In this document: positions 46,581 to 55,556 of the stretch, one piece after another
Layout of the letters: every line of letters starts with the position of its first letter
Numbering within the stretch: the first letter of the stretch is position 1
Assembly: GCF_020524045.1 (NCBI RefSeq)
Contig: NZ_JAIVKL010000017.1
Location: forward strand, 1 to 64,000
Length of the DNA stretch: 64,000 nt
Direction of reading: 5' to 3'
From: Metabacillus litoralis
GTDB taxonomy: Bacteria > Bacillota > Bacilli > Bacillales > Bacillaceae
Made by a program: the position numbers and the translations under genes
The notes under the pieces: generated by a model
The model's database searches: none
What the model saw: only the letters and a program-made list of their open reading frames with translations
Told to the model about the DNA's origin: nothing

Positions 46581-47599
46581 TTAAATTATTTCTAATTTTT
46601 ATCCTAGCACATTTTATGTGTGACTTTATAACACAAACAAATTATACAATAAAGAAAAAAGAGTTATATTTCAAAAGAAAATTTTTCAGAAGAATTAATA
46701 TTGGTCTAACTGAACATGTAGGTCAACATATGGTTGTTACTTTGTTATTAACATTCTTGATAACGGGGGTCGATTTTTACTTAACCTTGCCAGTATTACT
46801 AATTGGAGTAATCCACTATTTTGTTGACTTCCTTAAGGTAAAATACTCAGAGAAACTGATTGAGAAAATGGAATCAGTCAAACCGGAGAAAAAAGGTTTT
46901 CACAAGTATTTATTGGAAAGAAGCTCTTTTCATTTCATACTTGACCAAGCAATTCATATTCTAACTATTTATCTAGTTTTGTTAATATTCGGTAAAGTAT
47001 ATTCACCCACTATAATGTTTAGTAAGTTCAATGACTTCATATATAATAATTTAATCGTTTCTGACTTAAATAGGATAATAGTTATATTAGCTTTAATAAT
47101 CCTGTTAACTTATGGAAGTGGTTATTTTATCGGTGAGGTTTTAAAAGATATAAAGAGGTTAAACTCGAAAAAGGTACTTTCAATGGAGGAAGAGGCTGCT
47201 GCAACAATTGAAAAAAATGAGTTAGATGGAATATTAGTAGAGATAGAACAAATGAAAAAGAATGTAGTATTAGAAAGAAGTTGGGAAATAAGTGATGAGA
47301 AGAACAGTAAGAAAAGTATTAAAATTCAGTTAAATAGCTTTAATGAAATTGATGATAATGCAGTTGGTAAATACATCGGGATTTTAGAGAGGTTCTTAAT
47401 AGCAGTATTTATTATACTACAAGCCTATCCAGGATTAGTAGTTTTAGGTGCTTTTAAAACGTTGACAAGGTTTAAGCAACTTGAAGATAAATCTTTTGCG
47501 GAGAACTATTTAATTGGTACTTTACTAAGTATTGTACTAGGAATACTGTTTGGTGGATTAATATACTTTATGTTGAATGATTCACTATTTATAAAATAA
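46577..47599 (+). CDS. DUF3307 membrane protein, partner of SatD
   Basis: 340 aa. The N-terminal domain starts IKLFLIFILAHFMCDFITQT, with H and D residues in the first helix and HYFVDFLKVKY and FILDQAIHI later, all hallmarks of DUF3307. A second membrane helix group and a 90-residue cytoplasmic insertion (EEEAAATIEKNELDGILVE ...) come before the final helices (LIGTLLSIVLGILFGGLIYF). At least seven hydrophobic segments are seen. SatD and DUF3307 genes are often adjacent in Firmicutes. Together with its island setting, this suggests a sensor/effector pair. Confidence 0.78.
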   Translation: MIKLFLIFILAHFMCDFITQTNYTIKKKELYFKRKFFRRINIGLTEHVGQHMVVTLLLTFLITGVDFYLTLPVLLIGVIHYFVDFLKVKYSEKLIEKMESVKPEKKGFHKYLLERSSFHFILDQAIHILTIYLVLLIFGKVYSPTIMFSKFNDFIYNNLIVSDLNRIIVILALIILLTYGSGYFIGEVLKDIKRLNSKKVLSMEEEAAATIEKNELDGILVEIEQMKKNVVLERSWEISDEKNSKKSIKIQLNSFNEIDDNAVGKYIGILERFLIAVFIILQAYPGLVVLGAFKTLTRFKQLEDKSFAENYLIGTLLSIVLGILFGGLIYFMLNDSLFIK

Positions 47600-47934
47600 T
47601 TACATAATAAGATTTTTAATGATAATAAAAGATTAAATATTAGTTTAGTCTTTTATTTAATTTCAATCATTTATCTTGATTTAATTAAATAAAGATTTAG
47701 CGAAGCGCTCCATAGCACATTAAAAGGAAAATGTACTTTTGTAATATAACGTAAAATCTTTCTGGTGGCTAGCCATCTGCCCCCTGAGTTAGTATATTCC
47801 ATTTCGACTCACCAGGGTATCATTTTACCAAGCACCCTACTACAAGTATAGTCAATTTATTTTGACTAGATTTCACTATGAGCAAGGTCAACATCTGGGA
47901 AGCGCATTCCCTTTTAATTGGAGATACTACGTAT
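47600..47934. other. Non-coding region before the recombinase remnant
   Basis: The DUF3307 gene is followed by AGATTAAATATTAGTTTAGTCT, an imperfect hairpin with TTTTA after it (about 47628-47655), a possible terminator. The rest up to the recombinase remnant shows no gene or family motif. Confidence 0.4.
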
Positions 47935-48390
47935 AAATCGTAACCTATTTACAAATGTGCTTACTGCGCTGATTGTGGTAAAGGAACGTGGTACCATTCT
48001 GGCAGAAAAGGATACATACGTGGGTCATATGGAAGATATGGTACAGAAATATGTTCATCTCATGCAACAAAGGAAGAAAAACTGACAACTAAAATTATTG
48101 ATGATTTTGGCGAATTTCTAAGGGCAGTAAATCTAGAAATTTTATCAAAAAGTTAGAGCATTAATATTAAGGAATTAGAAGAGTTACAGGCTCAAAAAAA
48201 CTGTCTTGAATTTGTTATAGTGAAATCGACCTGAACTATATTAATACTGATTTCTTACAGTATCTTTTTTCACCTGATATCCTAACTGAAATAATTCATA
48301 GATTTATTTTTGGATAGAAATTGAAAAGTTTGGAACACCTAGGATTTATTATAATTTTTCATGCACCCAGTAACCAGTATATAGCTTAAT
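47935..48390 (+). pseudogene. Large serine recombinase, decayed C-terminal fragment
   Basis: NLFTNV, then after a frameshift CADCGKGTWYHSGRKGYIRG and SYGRYGTEICSSHATKEEKL match the zinc ribbon of the 34897 recombinase (CADCGRGMWYRAGRKGYICG). One zinc cysteine has become Arg. A TAG follows SKS, and pieces of the coiled coil and the end (ILTEIIHRFIFWIEIEKFGT, PRIYYNF) continue in shifted frames. The catalytic domain is gone. It marks an older insertion of the same integrase family. Confidence 0.85.
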
Positions 48391-48412
48391 AGGAATGTAA
48401 CAGTTAGTGTAC

Positions 48413-48442
48413 AAAGCTTAGAGATAAATTCTCTAAGCTTTT
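48413..48442 (+). terminator. Terminator behind the recombinase remnant
   Basis: AAAGCTTAGAGA (48413-48424) pairs with TCTCTAAGCTTT (48430-48441). It is at the position where the intact paralogue also has a terminator. Confidence 0.75.
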
Positions 48443-48628
48443 ATCGCGTTATATGTTTATTGGTTAAAACGATACAAATTAATAAATGAGATAAAAGGCT
48501 CATTTGTAAAACCCTTTGTTTGAACGAGTATGTATTGTTTATTAACTAACCTAACAAGAATTAACTTTTATTCCCATACATACAATGTGATATATTGACT
48601 ATATGAAATAATAAAGAGGTGCTTTTAA

Positions 48629-51600
48629 TTGAGTGACAAAGCTAGGCAACTGTTTGAATATTTGTTAGCGGTCAATAACTTACGATTTAAAGTTATCCGT
48701 GATTTTAAGGAATATGATAAAAATTGGACTAAATCTGCTCTAGAAGAATATGGTGATGGAGTATATTTAATGGGAACAGGAGAAGATGAGGAAGCAATTA
48801 TTGAGATTCATAGACAAAAGTTCACTGAAGCAATTCTGACTCCTCCACATCCTGACAAATCCATTAGGGAATGGATTACATATTCGTATAATAAAGAAAC
48901 TCAACCTCCAAAAATCCCTGCTCCGAAAGTGGTGATACAAGGGACCGATGAGGTAGAAATACGTTTTGATGAAGATTCAAGTAGGTTAAAGTTATTTAAT
49001 AATTGGAAAGTAGCGTGGAGTGACTGGGCAGCGGAAATTTCTCGGATGAAAAAGGTCCAAACTTTGTATGAACTATTTTTCAGAATTAATCAAGATTTTC
49101 AAGTTGAAGGTGAAGGACTTGAATTACTACTAGGAAAAACAATCTTTACGTGGAAGCAAGAAGTTGATTCTATATTACACCCTCTATTTACGACAAAAAT
49201 GGATATTGAACTTGATACTGATAAAGGTATTATAGTTGTTAAACCAACTAATCAAGGATACAAACTTGAACTGAATATACTTAGTGGCATCCCACTTCCA
49301 AATATGGAAGAGATTCAGAATATAGGCAGAATAGCACGATATAGAGATGTATTTGAAGAAGATGTGCATGACTTATCTACCCAATTTATGCAAGTAATTG
49401 ATGCAAGTGGTCGTGCCGCTATAAAAGGTGAACCTATTCATCCTTCAAAGGATGCTATAGGTCACTTAAATGAATATGTAATTATTCTAAGACGAAAAGA
49501 CAATCAGGTTTTACAAAAAGATTTAGAACAAATCATTGAGTCTATGCAAGAAGAGGGATATGAGGCACCAGCAACAGTTGAGTCTATTGTTGGAAATGAA
49601 GTGCAAATAGATGAAAGTGTGAATAACAATAAATGGGATAAAGTAGCTACAGACTTATATTTCCCTCTTGCTGCTAATGAAGAACAAAAGGAAATTGCCA
49701 GAAGGCTGTCAAGTAACTTTGGTTTGACAGTACAAGGACCTCCAGGGACAGGTAAAACTCATACGATTGCCAATATTGTTTCTCATTTACTAGCGCACGG
49801 AAAGAAAATTCTTATTACAAGCCAAAAGGAAAATCCTTTAAAAGTTCTTAAAGAAAAAATTCCTGAAGAAATACGTGATTTATGTGTACCCGTCCTAGGT
49901 GGAGGAAGAGATTCTCTAAGAGAAATTGAAAAATCTATACGTACAATTTCAGATAAACTTGGAAATACATCTATTGAAAAGTTAGAAGCAGAGATTGCAA
50001 GAAATAAAGACGAATTAGATAGTAGTCGAAGAAAAGAGGCGAAATTTAAACATCAGTTATTGGAATATAGCAAAAGTGAAAAAACAGAAATTGAGTACAA
50101 AGGTAATTCCATCAACAAAGCAAATACTGCCCAAATGTTGACTGATGAATCACTAGATTATCATTGGATTTTAGATAAAGTGGGATTGAATTCTGAATTC
50201 CCTTTATCAGAAGAAGAATTTAAGACTCTTTGGGAACTTAGAGGCTCATTAGAAGAAAAGGACCTTTATTTAAAGGGTACAGTTCTTCCAGATATCCATT
50301 TATTAAAAAGCCCGGAAGAAATGAAAAAGTGGCTTTCAAACGGTAAAGATTTAAAACATAAATATGATAAAGCTATTTTTCATACTAATAAAATTCAATT
50401 TCCTCATGATAAGGCATATGCTGAAAAGATAAACATAGAGCTTTCAAGAATCTTGGAATACAAGGATTGCTTTAAAGAAGGAACTGCGCTACAGAAAATA
50501 CTTGATGACTACCTAGCTGGTGATTCTCGAAAAGAACGATGGACCTCTTTCTTTAGTGGAATTAAAGAAAAGAATAAAGAAATGGTATCTATTCACAAAA
50601 CCATTATTAATCACGACATTACGCTCCCCAACAAACCAGACTTTGAATTAGAATCAGATATTTATATTTATGGGGAACGCCTAAGAGCCAACAAGAAACC
50701 AAATGCTATATTTGCCTTAACCAAGGGAAAGAATGCGAAATATTTATGGGAAGCACCAATTATAAATGGTCAGCCAATTAGAACGTATGAAGAAATTGAA
50801 ATACTGCAACAACATCTTCTTTTAAAAAAGAAAAAAGCGGAAGCAGTTCGCACTTGGAACGCTAATGTTGATGAAATTAGTGGAAGTCCAATCGATATCG
50901 AGGATAAACGTCTTTTTAGTACGCTTGACAAAGCAATTGAGTCCTATGAGAAAACAATGCGCTTAGGAGCTTTAGTAGAAGGTTTCATCCAAACCTCAAA
51001 ACGTCTATTACTGAACAATTCAAACTGGCTAAGTTACAATTTTTATGTAGAGCTTAAATCAACAACTAATTACCTATATGATGTTCTTAACTACCAAGAG
51101 TGGGAAAGAGAGTACAATTTATATAGAGACACATTAATGCAACTATTAAAAGAAAAAGAAATACACCCTATTGTACAATCATTTCTTAATATATTAAATG
51201 AGAAAGATGAATCTAGATGGGCATCCGTACTTGAAGAATTGACTTATTTAATGAATAAGAAAGAAAAAGTAACAAAATACTTTGATTTGTTAACACAACT
51301 TGAGGGAACTGCTCCTAAATCAGCAGCTATGGTGGTTGATTTACTCTCTAAAGAAGTACCGATTCCTCAAGAAGTTCATAAGTCTTGGGAACTAAAATCT
51401 TTATATGATTGGATGACAGAAAATCAAGATGTTGAAGCAGAACGAATAGAAAACAACATCAAAGCTGAACAAGATTATCAAAAAAAATTAATTATTTCAA
51501 TAGTGTCAAATTCTACTTGGTTAAATCAAATTAACCGAATAACTGAATCACAAAAGAGAGCCCTTGTAGCTTGGAAAAACTTTATAAAGCGTTATGGTAA

Positions 51601-52927
51601 AGGGACAGGTAATAACAAGCGATATTTAGCAGATGCGCGTAAAGAAATGGAAAATGCTCAATCAGCAATTCCTGTTTGGATTATGCCAGTCAATCAAGTG
51701 ATTGAGAACTTCCCGATTTATAACGATAAGTTTGATGTCATTATTTTTGATGAAAGTAGTCAATGCGATATTATGTCAGTTCCTGTGCTATTACGAGGTG
51801 AAAAGATTGTAGTTGTAGGTGATGATGAACAAATAAGTCCTTATGGAATTGGAACAAAAGACTCTGAAATTGAAGAATTGATACAACGTTATCTAGAAGG
51901 AGTACCAAACAAGCGGTTGTTTGACCATAAAATATCTCTTTACGAAATCGCAGACCAAATCTTCCCTAAAAGTGGTAGATTAATGTTAAAAGAACATTTT
52001 AGATGTGTACCTGAAATCATACAGTTTTCGAATGACCTTAGCTATGGAGGGCAAATGGTTCCTTTAAGACTTCCATTTGAAGATGAAAAAATAGAGCCTC
52101 CAGTAGTTGCGATTAAAGTTGAAGATGGTTATGCCACGGAAGGAAGTTCTATTGTAAATGTTCCAGAAGCTGATAAAATCGTTGAAGACATTGAAATGAT
52201 AATTGCAGACCCATTGTATGAAAAACAATCAATAGGTGTGATAGCATTACAAGGAAATAAACAAGCAGCTCTTATTGAGAATAAAATACGTGAGAGAATA
52301 TCCGAAAGTGAATTTGTGAAAAGAAAAATAATTTGCGGAAATGCATACAGCCTCCAAGGAGACGAAAGAGATATTATATTCTTATCAATGGTGGTTTCTG
52401 GGAACAGAAGATTTGTTGCTATGACAAAGAAAGACCAACAACAATCCTTTAATGTAGCTGCAAGTAGAGCAAAAAATCAAATGAGACTGTATCATTCAGT
52501 AGAGTTAGATGAATTGAAGAAAGACTGTTATCGATACCAGTTATTAAGCTATTGTAAAAATCCAGCAAGAGTAAATGAAATAGTTGAAAACTTGGAAGAA
52601 AAATGTGACTCTCCATTTGAGATTGAAGTATTACGTATGATTGTAGCAAAAGGATATAAAGTTCAACCTCAAGTTAAAGTAGGAAATTACCGTATTGATT
52701 TAGTTATTGAAGGAATCAGAGACCGTCTTGCTGTAGAATGTGATGGTGAGAAGTGGCACGGTCCTGAAAAATGGGAAGAGGATATGCAACGTCAATATGA
52801 CTTAGAACGGGCAGGTTGGAAGTTCTGGAGAGTTAGAGGCAGAGAGTTTTATTACAACAAAACTAAGTCACTCGAAAGTTTATGGAAAAAGTTAGAGGAA
52901 ATAGGAATAGAGAAGATTGATAATTAA
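48629..52927 (+). CDS. SF1 helicase with C-terminal PD-(D/E)xK (MTES_1575/Vsr-like) nuclease domain
   Basis: 1432 aa. A 350-residue N-terminal region of unknown fold precedes split SF1 Upf1/DNA2-like helicase motifs: Walker A QGPPGTGKTHTIA near residue 371, then a long helical insertion, VIIFDESSQCDIMS, VVVGDDEQISP, LKEHFRCVPEII, AYSLQGDERDIIFLS and NVAASRAKNQM. The last 110 residues (SPFEIEVLRMIVAKGY, QPQVKVGNYRIDLVIEG, LAVECDGEKWHG) are a Vsr/DUF559-like nuclease with Glu, Asp and E-x-D residues. Such fusions occur in defence islands. The TTG start follows AGAGGTG by 8 nt. It is monocistronic with a terminator. Confidence 0.87.
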   Translation: MSDKARQLFEYLLAVNNLRFKVIRDFKEYDKNWTKSALEEYGDGVYLMGTGEDEEAIIEIHRQKFTEAILTPPHPDKSIREWITYSYNKETQPPKIPAPKVVIQGTDEVEIRFDEDSSRLKLFNNWKVAWSDWAAEISRMKKVQTLYELFFRINQDFQVEGEGLELLLGKTIFTWKQEVDSILHPLFTTKMDIELDTDKGIIVVKPTNQGYKLELNILSGIPLPNMEEIQNIGRIARYRDVFEEDVHDLSTQFMQVIDASGRAAIKGEPIHPSKDAIGHLNEYVIILRRKDNQVLQKDLEQIIESMQEEGYEAPATVESIVGNEVQIDESVNNNKWDKVATDLYFPLAANEEQKEIARRLSSNFGLTVQGPPGTGKTHTIANIVSHLLAHGKKILITSQKENPLKVLKEKIPEEIRDLCVPVLGGGRDSLREIEKSIRTISDKLGNTSIEKLEAEIARNKDELDSSRRKEAKFKHQLLEYSKSEKTEIEYKGNSINKANTAQMLTDESLDYHWILDKVGLNSEFPLSEEEFKTLWELRGSLEEKDLYLKGTVLPDIHLLKSPEEMKKWLSNGKDLKHKYDKAIFHTNKIQFPHDKAYAEKINIELSRILEYKDCFKEGTALQKILDDYLAGDSRKERWTSFFSGIKEKNKEMVSIHKTIINHDITLPNKPDFELESDIYIYGERLRANKKPNAIFALTKGKNAKYLWEAPIINGQPIRTYEEIEILQQHLLLKKKKAEAVRTWNANVDEISGSPIDIEDKRLFSTLDKAIESYEKTMRLGALVEGFIQTSKRLLLNNSNWLSYNFYVELKSTTNYLYDVLNYQEWEREYNLYRDTLMQLLKEKEIHPIVQSFLNILNEKDESRWASVLEELTYLMNKKEKVTKYFDLLTQLEGTAPKSAAMVVDLLSKEVPIPQEVHKSWELKSLYDWMTENQDVEAERIENNIKAEQDYQKKLIISIVSNSTWLNQINRITESQKRALVAWKNFIKRYGKGTGNNKRYLADARKEMENAQSAIPVWIMPVNQVIENFPIYNDKFDVIIFDESSQCDIMSVPVLLRGEKIVVVGDDEQISPYGIGTKDSEIEELIQRYLEGVPNKRLFDHKISLYEIADQIFPKSGRLMLKEHFRCVPEIIQFSNDLSYGGQMVPLRLPFEDEKIEPPVVAIKVEDGYATEGSSIVNVPEADKIVEDIEMIIADPLYEKQSIGVIALQGNKQAALIENKIRERISESEFVKRKIICGNAYSLQGDERDIIFLSMVVSGNRRFVAMTKKDQQQSFNVAASRAKNQMRLYHSVELDELKKDCYRYQLLSYCKNPARVNEIVENLEEKCDSPFEIEVLRMIVAKGYKVQPQVKVGNYRIDLVIEGIRDRLAVECDGEKWHGPEKWEEDMQRQYDLERAGWKFWRVRGREFYYNKTKSLESLWKKLEEIGIEKIDN

Positions 52928-52946
52928 TGAATATTCATTGACTTAT

Positions 52947-52984
52947 AAAAATGGAACTTCCAAATTTGTGGAGATTCCATTTTT
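52947..52984 (+). terminator. Terminator after the helicase-nuclease gene
   Basis: AAAAATGGAA (52947-52956) pairs with TTCCATTTTT (52975-52984); GACTT/GAGA bases extend the stem imperfectly. Confidence 0.8.
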
Positions 52985-52995
52985 GTAATATTTGC

Positions 52996-53030
52996 TTGTT
53001 AAACTAACGCACCCGTTACTTAAATAACAA
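52996..53030 (+). repeat. Cassette-array repeat 1 (short form)
   Basis: TTGTTAAACTAACGCACCCG and TTACTTAAATAACAA. The two ends are imperfect inverted repeats. It lies 7 bp beyond the stop codon of the minus-strand gene at 53037. Confidence 0.65.
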
Positions 53031-53036
53031 TTAGCT

Positions 53037-53651
53037 CTAATTAACCTTACAACAATTTAATAACTTTGATATTAACTCTGGTCTTTTTTTATACCTAAAA
53101 GCAAAAACATCTTGAATAGTTAGAATTGCATACCAAGAACTTTCAGATTGTCCAGTTAAAATAGGTCTATCATAAATCAAACCAATTTTTAGTCTTTTAT
53201 CTGCATTGATTGATTTCGATAATTCCTTATAAATCTTATTCATTCTATCTTCATCAAATATACCTTCAATAGCTATCTTTCCATAAATCCCATCCCACCA
53301 AGCTAAAAAGGACTTAACACTTTCTAAATATCCGAATACACCTATTTCATTATTCTCAAACAATTTTTGAAATAAAGCTTTATCAAAATCTAATATTCCA
53401 TTATGGACATACATACCACTAAGATAGTTGTTATTTAATGTTTCTTCCCAAACTTCTCTATATGTCTGTTCAAATTCTCCATTTAAAAGCCCCCACTTTG
53501 AACTATCAACATATGGAAATAAAGGGGTTTCTCTATCTTGATTTCTACTGTTCAGAAATATGTTTTGAACATATATTAAATAATTTAATGAGTAAGGTGC
53601 GTTTACTTCTATTTCAAATCCACTATTTACTTCTTCTTGATTATCCTCCAT
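53037..53651 (-). CDS. Cassette gene: hypothetical protein, 204 aa
   Basis: A soluble protein starting MEDNQEEVNSGFEIEVNAPY and ending PELISKLLNCCKVN, with no signal peptide or membrane helix and several aromatic-rich stretches (FLAWWDGIYGKIAIEGIF). GAGGGAG lies about 10 nt before the ATG. It stands alone between repeat copies 1 and 2. No family recognised. Confidence 0.65.
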   Translation of the reverse strand: MEDNQEEVNSGFEIEVNAPYSLNYLIYVQNIFLNSRNQDRETPLFPYVDSSKWGLLNGEFEQTYREVWEETLNNNYLSGMYVHNGILDFDKALFQKLFENNEIGVFGYLESVKSFLAWWDGIYGKIAIEGIFDEDRMNKIYKELSKSINADKRLKIGLIYDRPILTGQSESSWYAILTIQDVFAFRYKKRPELISKLLNCCKVN

Positions 53652-53675
53652 AAAAACATTTCTCCCTCAATTATT

Positions 53676-53764
53676 TTGTTGCACTAAACTGCCACGTTAG
53701 CGAAAAAGCGACTGCCTCTTGTTCAGCAATCACTACCCTTTAGTTTAAGTTCATTTCTTCACAA
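53676..53764 (+). repeat. Cassette-array repeat 2 (long form)
   Basis: Left arm TTGTTGCACTAAACTGCCA, internal TTGTTCA in a hairpin-like centre (53700-53735), right arm TTTAGTTTAAGTTCATTTC followed by TTCACAA. It ends 3 bp from the stop of the VOC gene. Confidence 0.8.
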
Positions 53765-53766
53765 TC

Positions 53767-54228
53767 TCAAGTTATTCCAACTAAATTTTCCCAGTCCTTA
53801 AATGACAACTTTTCCGTAATATGTTTTAATTCATTAGGAACTTCAATATAACACATCAATTCTAAACTATTTCCATCTGGGTCATTAAAGTAAACCGAAG
53901 CATTTCCTTGATTTGGTCTTACAAAAGGCTCTATCGATGTTCTTCTTCCAAAAGGAACAGGTTCAACTTGGATGGACTCAAGCCATTCTAAGGAATCTTG
54001 TAAATCCTCATATGTAACTCGAAAAGCAGTATGCCTCAAAGAAGGGTGGTATGTAGTTTGGTACTCCTTCCCTTCCCACAATCCTAACCAACTTTTTCCT
54101 TCCCCTATCCATAAGAATACGGTGTCTTCGTCACGCCAAGCGAATTCTAAACCTAATTTTCGGTAAAATCCAATTGAAATTTCTAAATTTTTCACAGGTA
54201 AATGTGATTCATATAAACCCTTTATCAT
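53767..54228 (-). CDS. Cassette gene: VOC superfamily (glyoxalase/bleomycin-resistance-like) protein
   Basis: 153 aa with two beta-alpha-beta-beta-beta units of the VOC fold: LYESHLPVKNLEISIGFYRK with LGLEFAWRDED, then LRHTAFRVTYEDLQDSLEWL and VYFNDPDGNSLELMCY. Metal-ligand positions include His in SHLPV, His in LRHTAF and Glu in LELM. Members detoxify or sequester small molecules or act as dioxygenases; the substrate here is unknown. The ATG at 54228 is favoured because GGGATGGGAG precedes it, though an in-frame ATG at 54267 is possible. Single gene between repeats 2 and 3. Confidence 0.8.
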   Translation of the reverse strand: MIKGLYESHLPVKNLEISIGFYRKLGLEFAWRDEDTVFLWIGEGKSWLGLWEGKEYQTTYHPSLRHTAFRVTYEDLQDSLEWLESIQVEPVPFGRRTSIEPFVRPNQGNASVYFNDPDGNSLELMCYIEVPNELKHITEKLSFKDWENLVGIT

Positions 54229-54286
54229 TTCTCCCATCCCTTTTTTGTATAATTTTTTCAATCTCAAATTTTATCTTAAAAAATCT

Positions 54287-54404
54287 CTTCTCCACTATAA
54301 TGCTCCTATAGTTTAACATTAATTTCCTTTTTATTAGCATAGAAAGAATGCCCCTGTCTTATTGCAGGAGCGCACCCGATACTTTAAGTACATTAGTTCA
54401 CAAA
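54287..54404 (+). repeat. Cassette-array repeat 3 (long form)
   Basis: Left arm CTCCACTATAATGCTCC, then TATAGTTTAACATTAA, an internal hairpin CCCCTGTCTTATTGCAGGAG, and the right arm GCGCACCCGATACTTTAAGT followed by ACATTAGTTCACAA. Same orientation as the other copies. Confidence 0.75.
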
Positions 54405-54423
54405 GTAAATTTAACAAGAATTA

Positions 54424-54639
54424 TTACATTTTTCCATTCTCAATCCAATACCAGATTCGGATACTTCCTAATACAGACCCTACAAAAAGCAGAAATAAAA
54501 TAAAAATCCAAAGTGACATCATGCCAATTTCATTAATATCTTTTGCATTAACAGCGACAAAAATCAATGCACCTATAAACATTAGATAAAAGAATACATT
54601 AGGTATTATCCAAGCAATCCTTAATTTTTTGTTCTGCAA
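54424..54639 (-). CDS. Cassette gene: small two-helix membrane protein, 71 aa
   Basis: The TTG at 54639 lies 8 nt after AAAGGGG, giving MQNKKLRIAWIIPNVFFYL with hydrophobic helices VFFYLMFIGALIFVAV and MSLWIFILFLLFVGSVLG, and the end RIWYWIENGKM. An upstream in-frame start at 54690 has no ribosome site. Single gene between repeats 3 and 4; function unknown. Confidence 0.65.
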   Translation of the reverse strand: MQNKKLRIAWIIPNVFFYLMFIGALIFVAVNAKDINEIGMMSLWIFILFLLFVGSVLGSIRIWYWIENGKM

Positions 54640-54736
54640 AATGTCGCCCCTTTCACAAAAACTCCTCACAAATTTGGTTGAGGTTAACATATATTATTCC
54701 ACAATATGATTCGATTGCGGAATAAAGGCTAATATT

Positions 54737-54829
54737 AACTGTTCTACAATCCTGCTTCGTTAGCTTAATAACTTCAACAAAAAAGGGACTTATCCTTCTT
54801 CAAGATAGGCACCCGTTAGTTGAACAAGG
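54737..54829 (+). repeat. Cassette-array repeat 4 (long form)
   Basis: CTGTTCTACAATCCTGC, CGTTAGCTTAATAACTTCAA, the internal CTTCTTCAAG and the right arm GGCACCCGTTAGTTGAACAA. The outer arms TTGTTC/GAACAA are inverted. It lies 37 bp from the stop of the kinase-like gene. Confidence 0.75.
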
Positions 54830-54865
54830 ACAGCAATTCCTTATTCAAGGAAAATCCACTTTAGT

Positions 54866-55402
54866 TCAATTAGCATTTAGATAATCTAAGACAATATCAA
54901 CTCTTTCATTGACTGTATAATCACCTTCAATTTTTAATATTGGACAAGGTAAGTCTGCCATCCAATGTTCGTGTAAAGATTTACTTCTAACTTCTAATCC
55001 CGCACTATCATATAAAGATGCCCACTCTAAAAATGTTTTCGATTGTTCATATTTACTACCACCAGCTAATATTTCATTTCCATAACGTTGAAATTCCCTC
55101 TGTTGTAACCTTTCAAGCCTTATATCTTGCGGAATCCATAAGAATATTACAAGGTCAAAATAACTTTTAAAGTTATCACCCCAACCACACACTGCACCAG
55201 AAAGAATATAATTCTCATAAAGTGATAAATCTTTTTCAAGCATACTTCTTCGTTCAGGTACTTCACTTTGCTTAGTGAATTTAGTTGTCCAAAAATAATC
55301 ATCGGTATCAAGGTATATATGAGGTAAAACTATTGATAATGAAGAGCCAAGTGTTGAAGTTCCAGACCCTGAAGCTCCCATTATATGAATTCGTTTTTTC
55401 AT
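54866..55402 (-). CDS. Cassette gene: P-loop nucleotide-kinase-like protein
   Basis: 178 aa, starting MKKRIHIMGASGSGTSTLGS with Walker A GASGSGTST. DTDDYFW lies where kinases bind their substrate, and a lid-like arginine helix follows (RLERLQQREFQRYG). It resembles small AAA_18/adenylate-kinase-like NTPases; the substrate is unknown. GGAGGAG lies 5 nt before the ATG at 55402; the in-frame start at 55429 precedes that box. Single gene between repeats 4 and 5. Confidence 0.78.
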   Translation of the reverse strand: MKKRIHIMGASGSGTSTLGSSLSIVLPHIYLDTDDYFWTTKFTKQSEVPERRSMLEKDLSLYENYILSGAVCGWGDNFKSYFDLVIFLWIPQDIRLERLQQREFQRYGNEILAGGSKYEQSKTFLEWASLYDSAGLEVRSKSLHEHWMADLPCPILKIEGDYTVNERVDIVLDYLNAN

Positions 55403-55447
55403 TGTTCTCCTCCTTAAATACTTATTCATAACTTAAAATTCACTATG

Positions 55448-55530
55448 CTTCTTCCATTCTGCTGCCAATTACTTCAACAAGAAAAAGCTAATCTCCTTCT
55501 TGAAGTTTAGCTCACCGTTAGCTATATGAA
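55448..55530 (+). repeat. Cassette-array repeat 5 (long form)
   Basis: CTTCTTCCATTCTGCTGCC, AATTACTTCAACAAGAAAAAG, internal hairpin AGCTAA...TTAGCT with CTTCTTGAAG in the loop, and right arm CACCGTTAGCTATATGAAG. It lies 27 bp from the stop of the next gene. Confidence 0.7.
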
Positions 55531-55556
55531 GCGAAATGCAATTTATCCACTTTATT

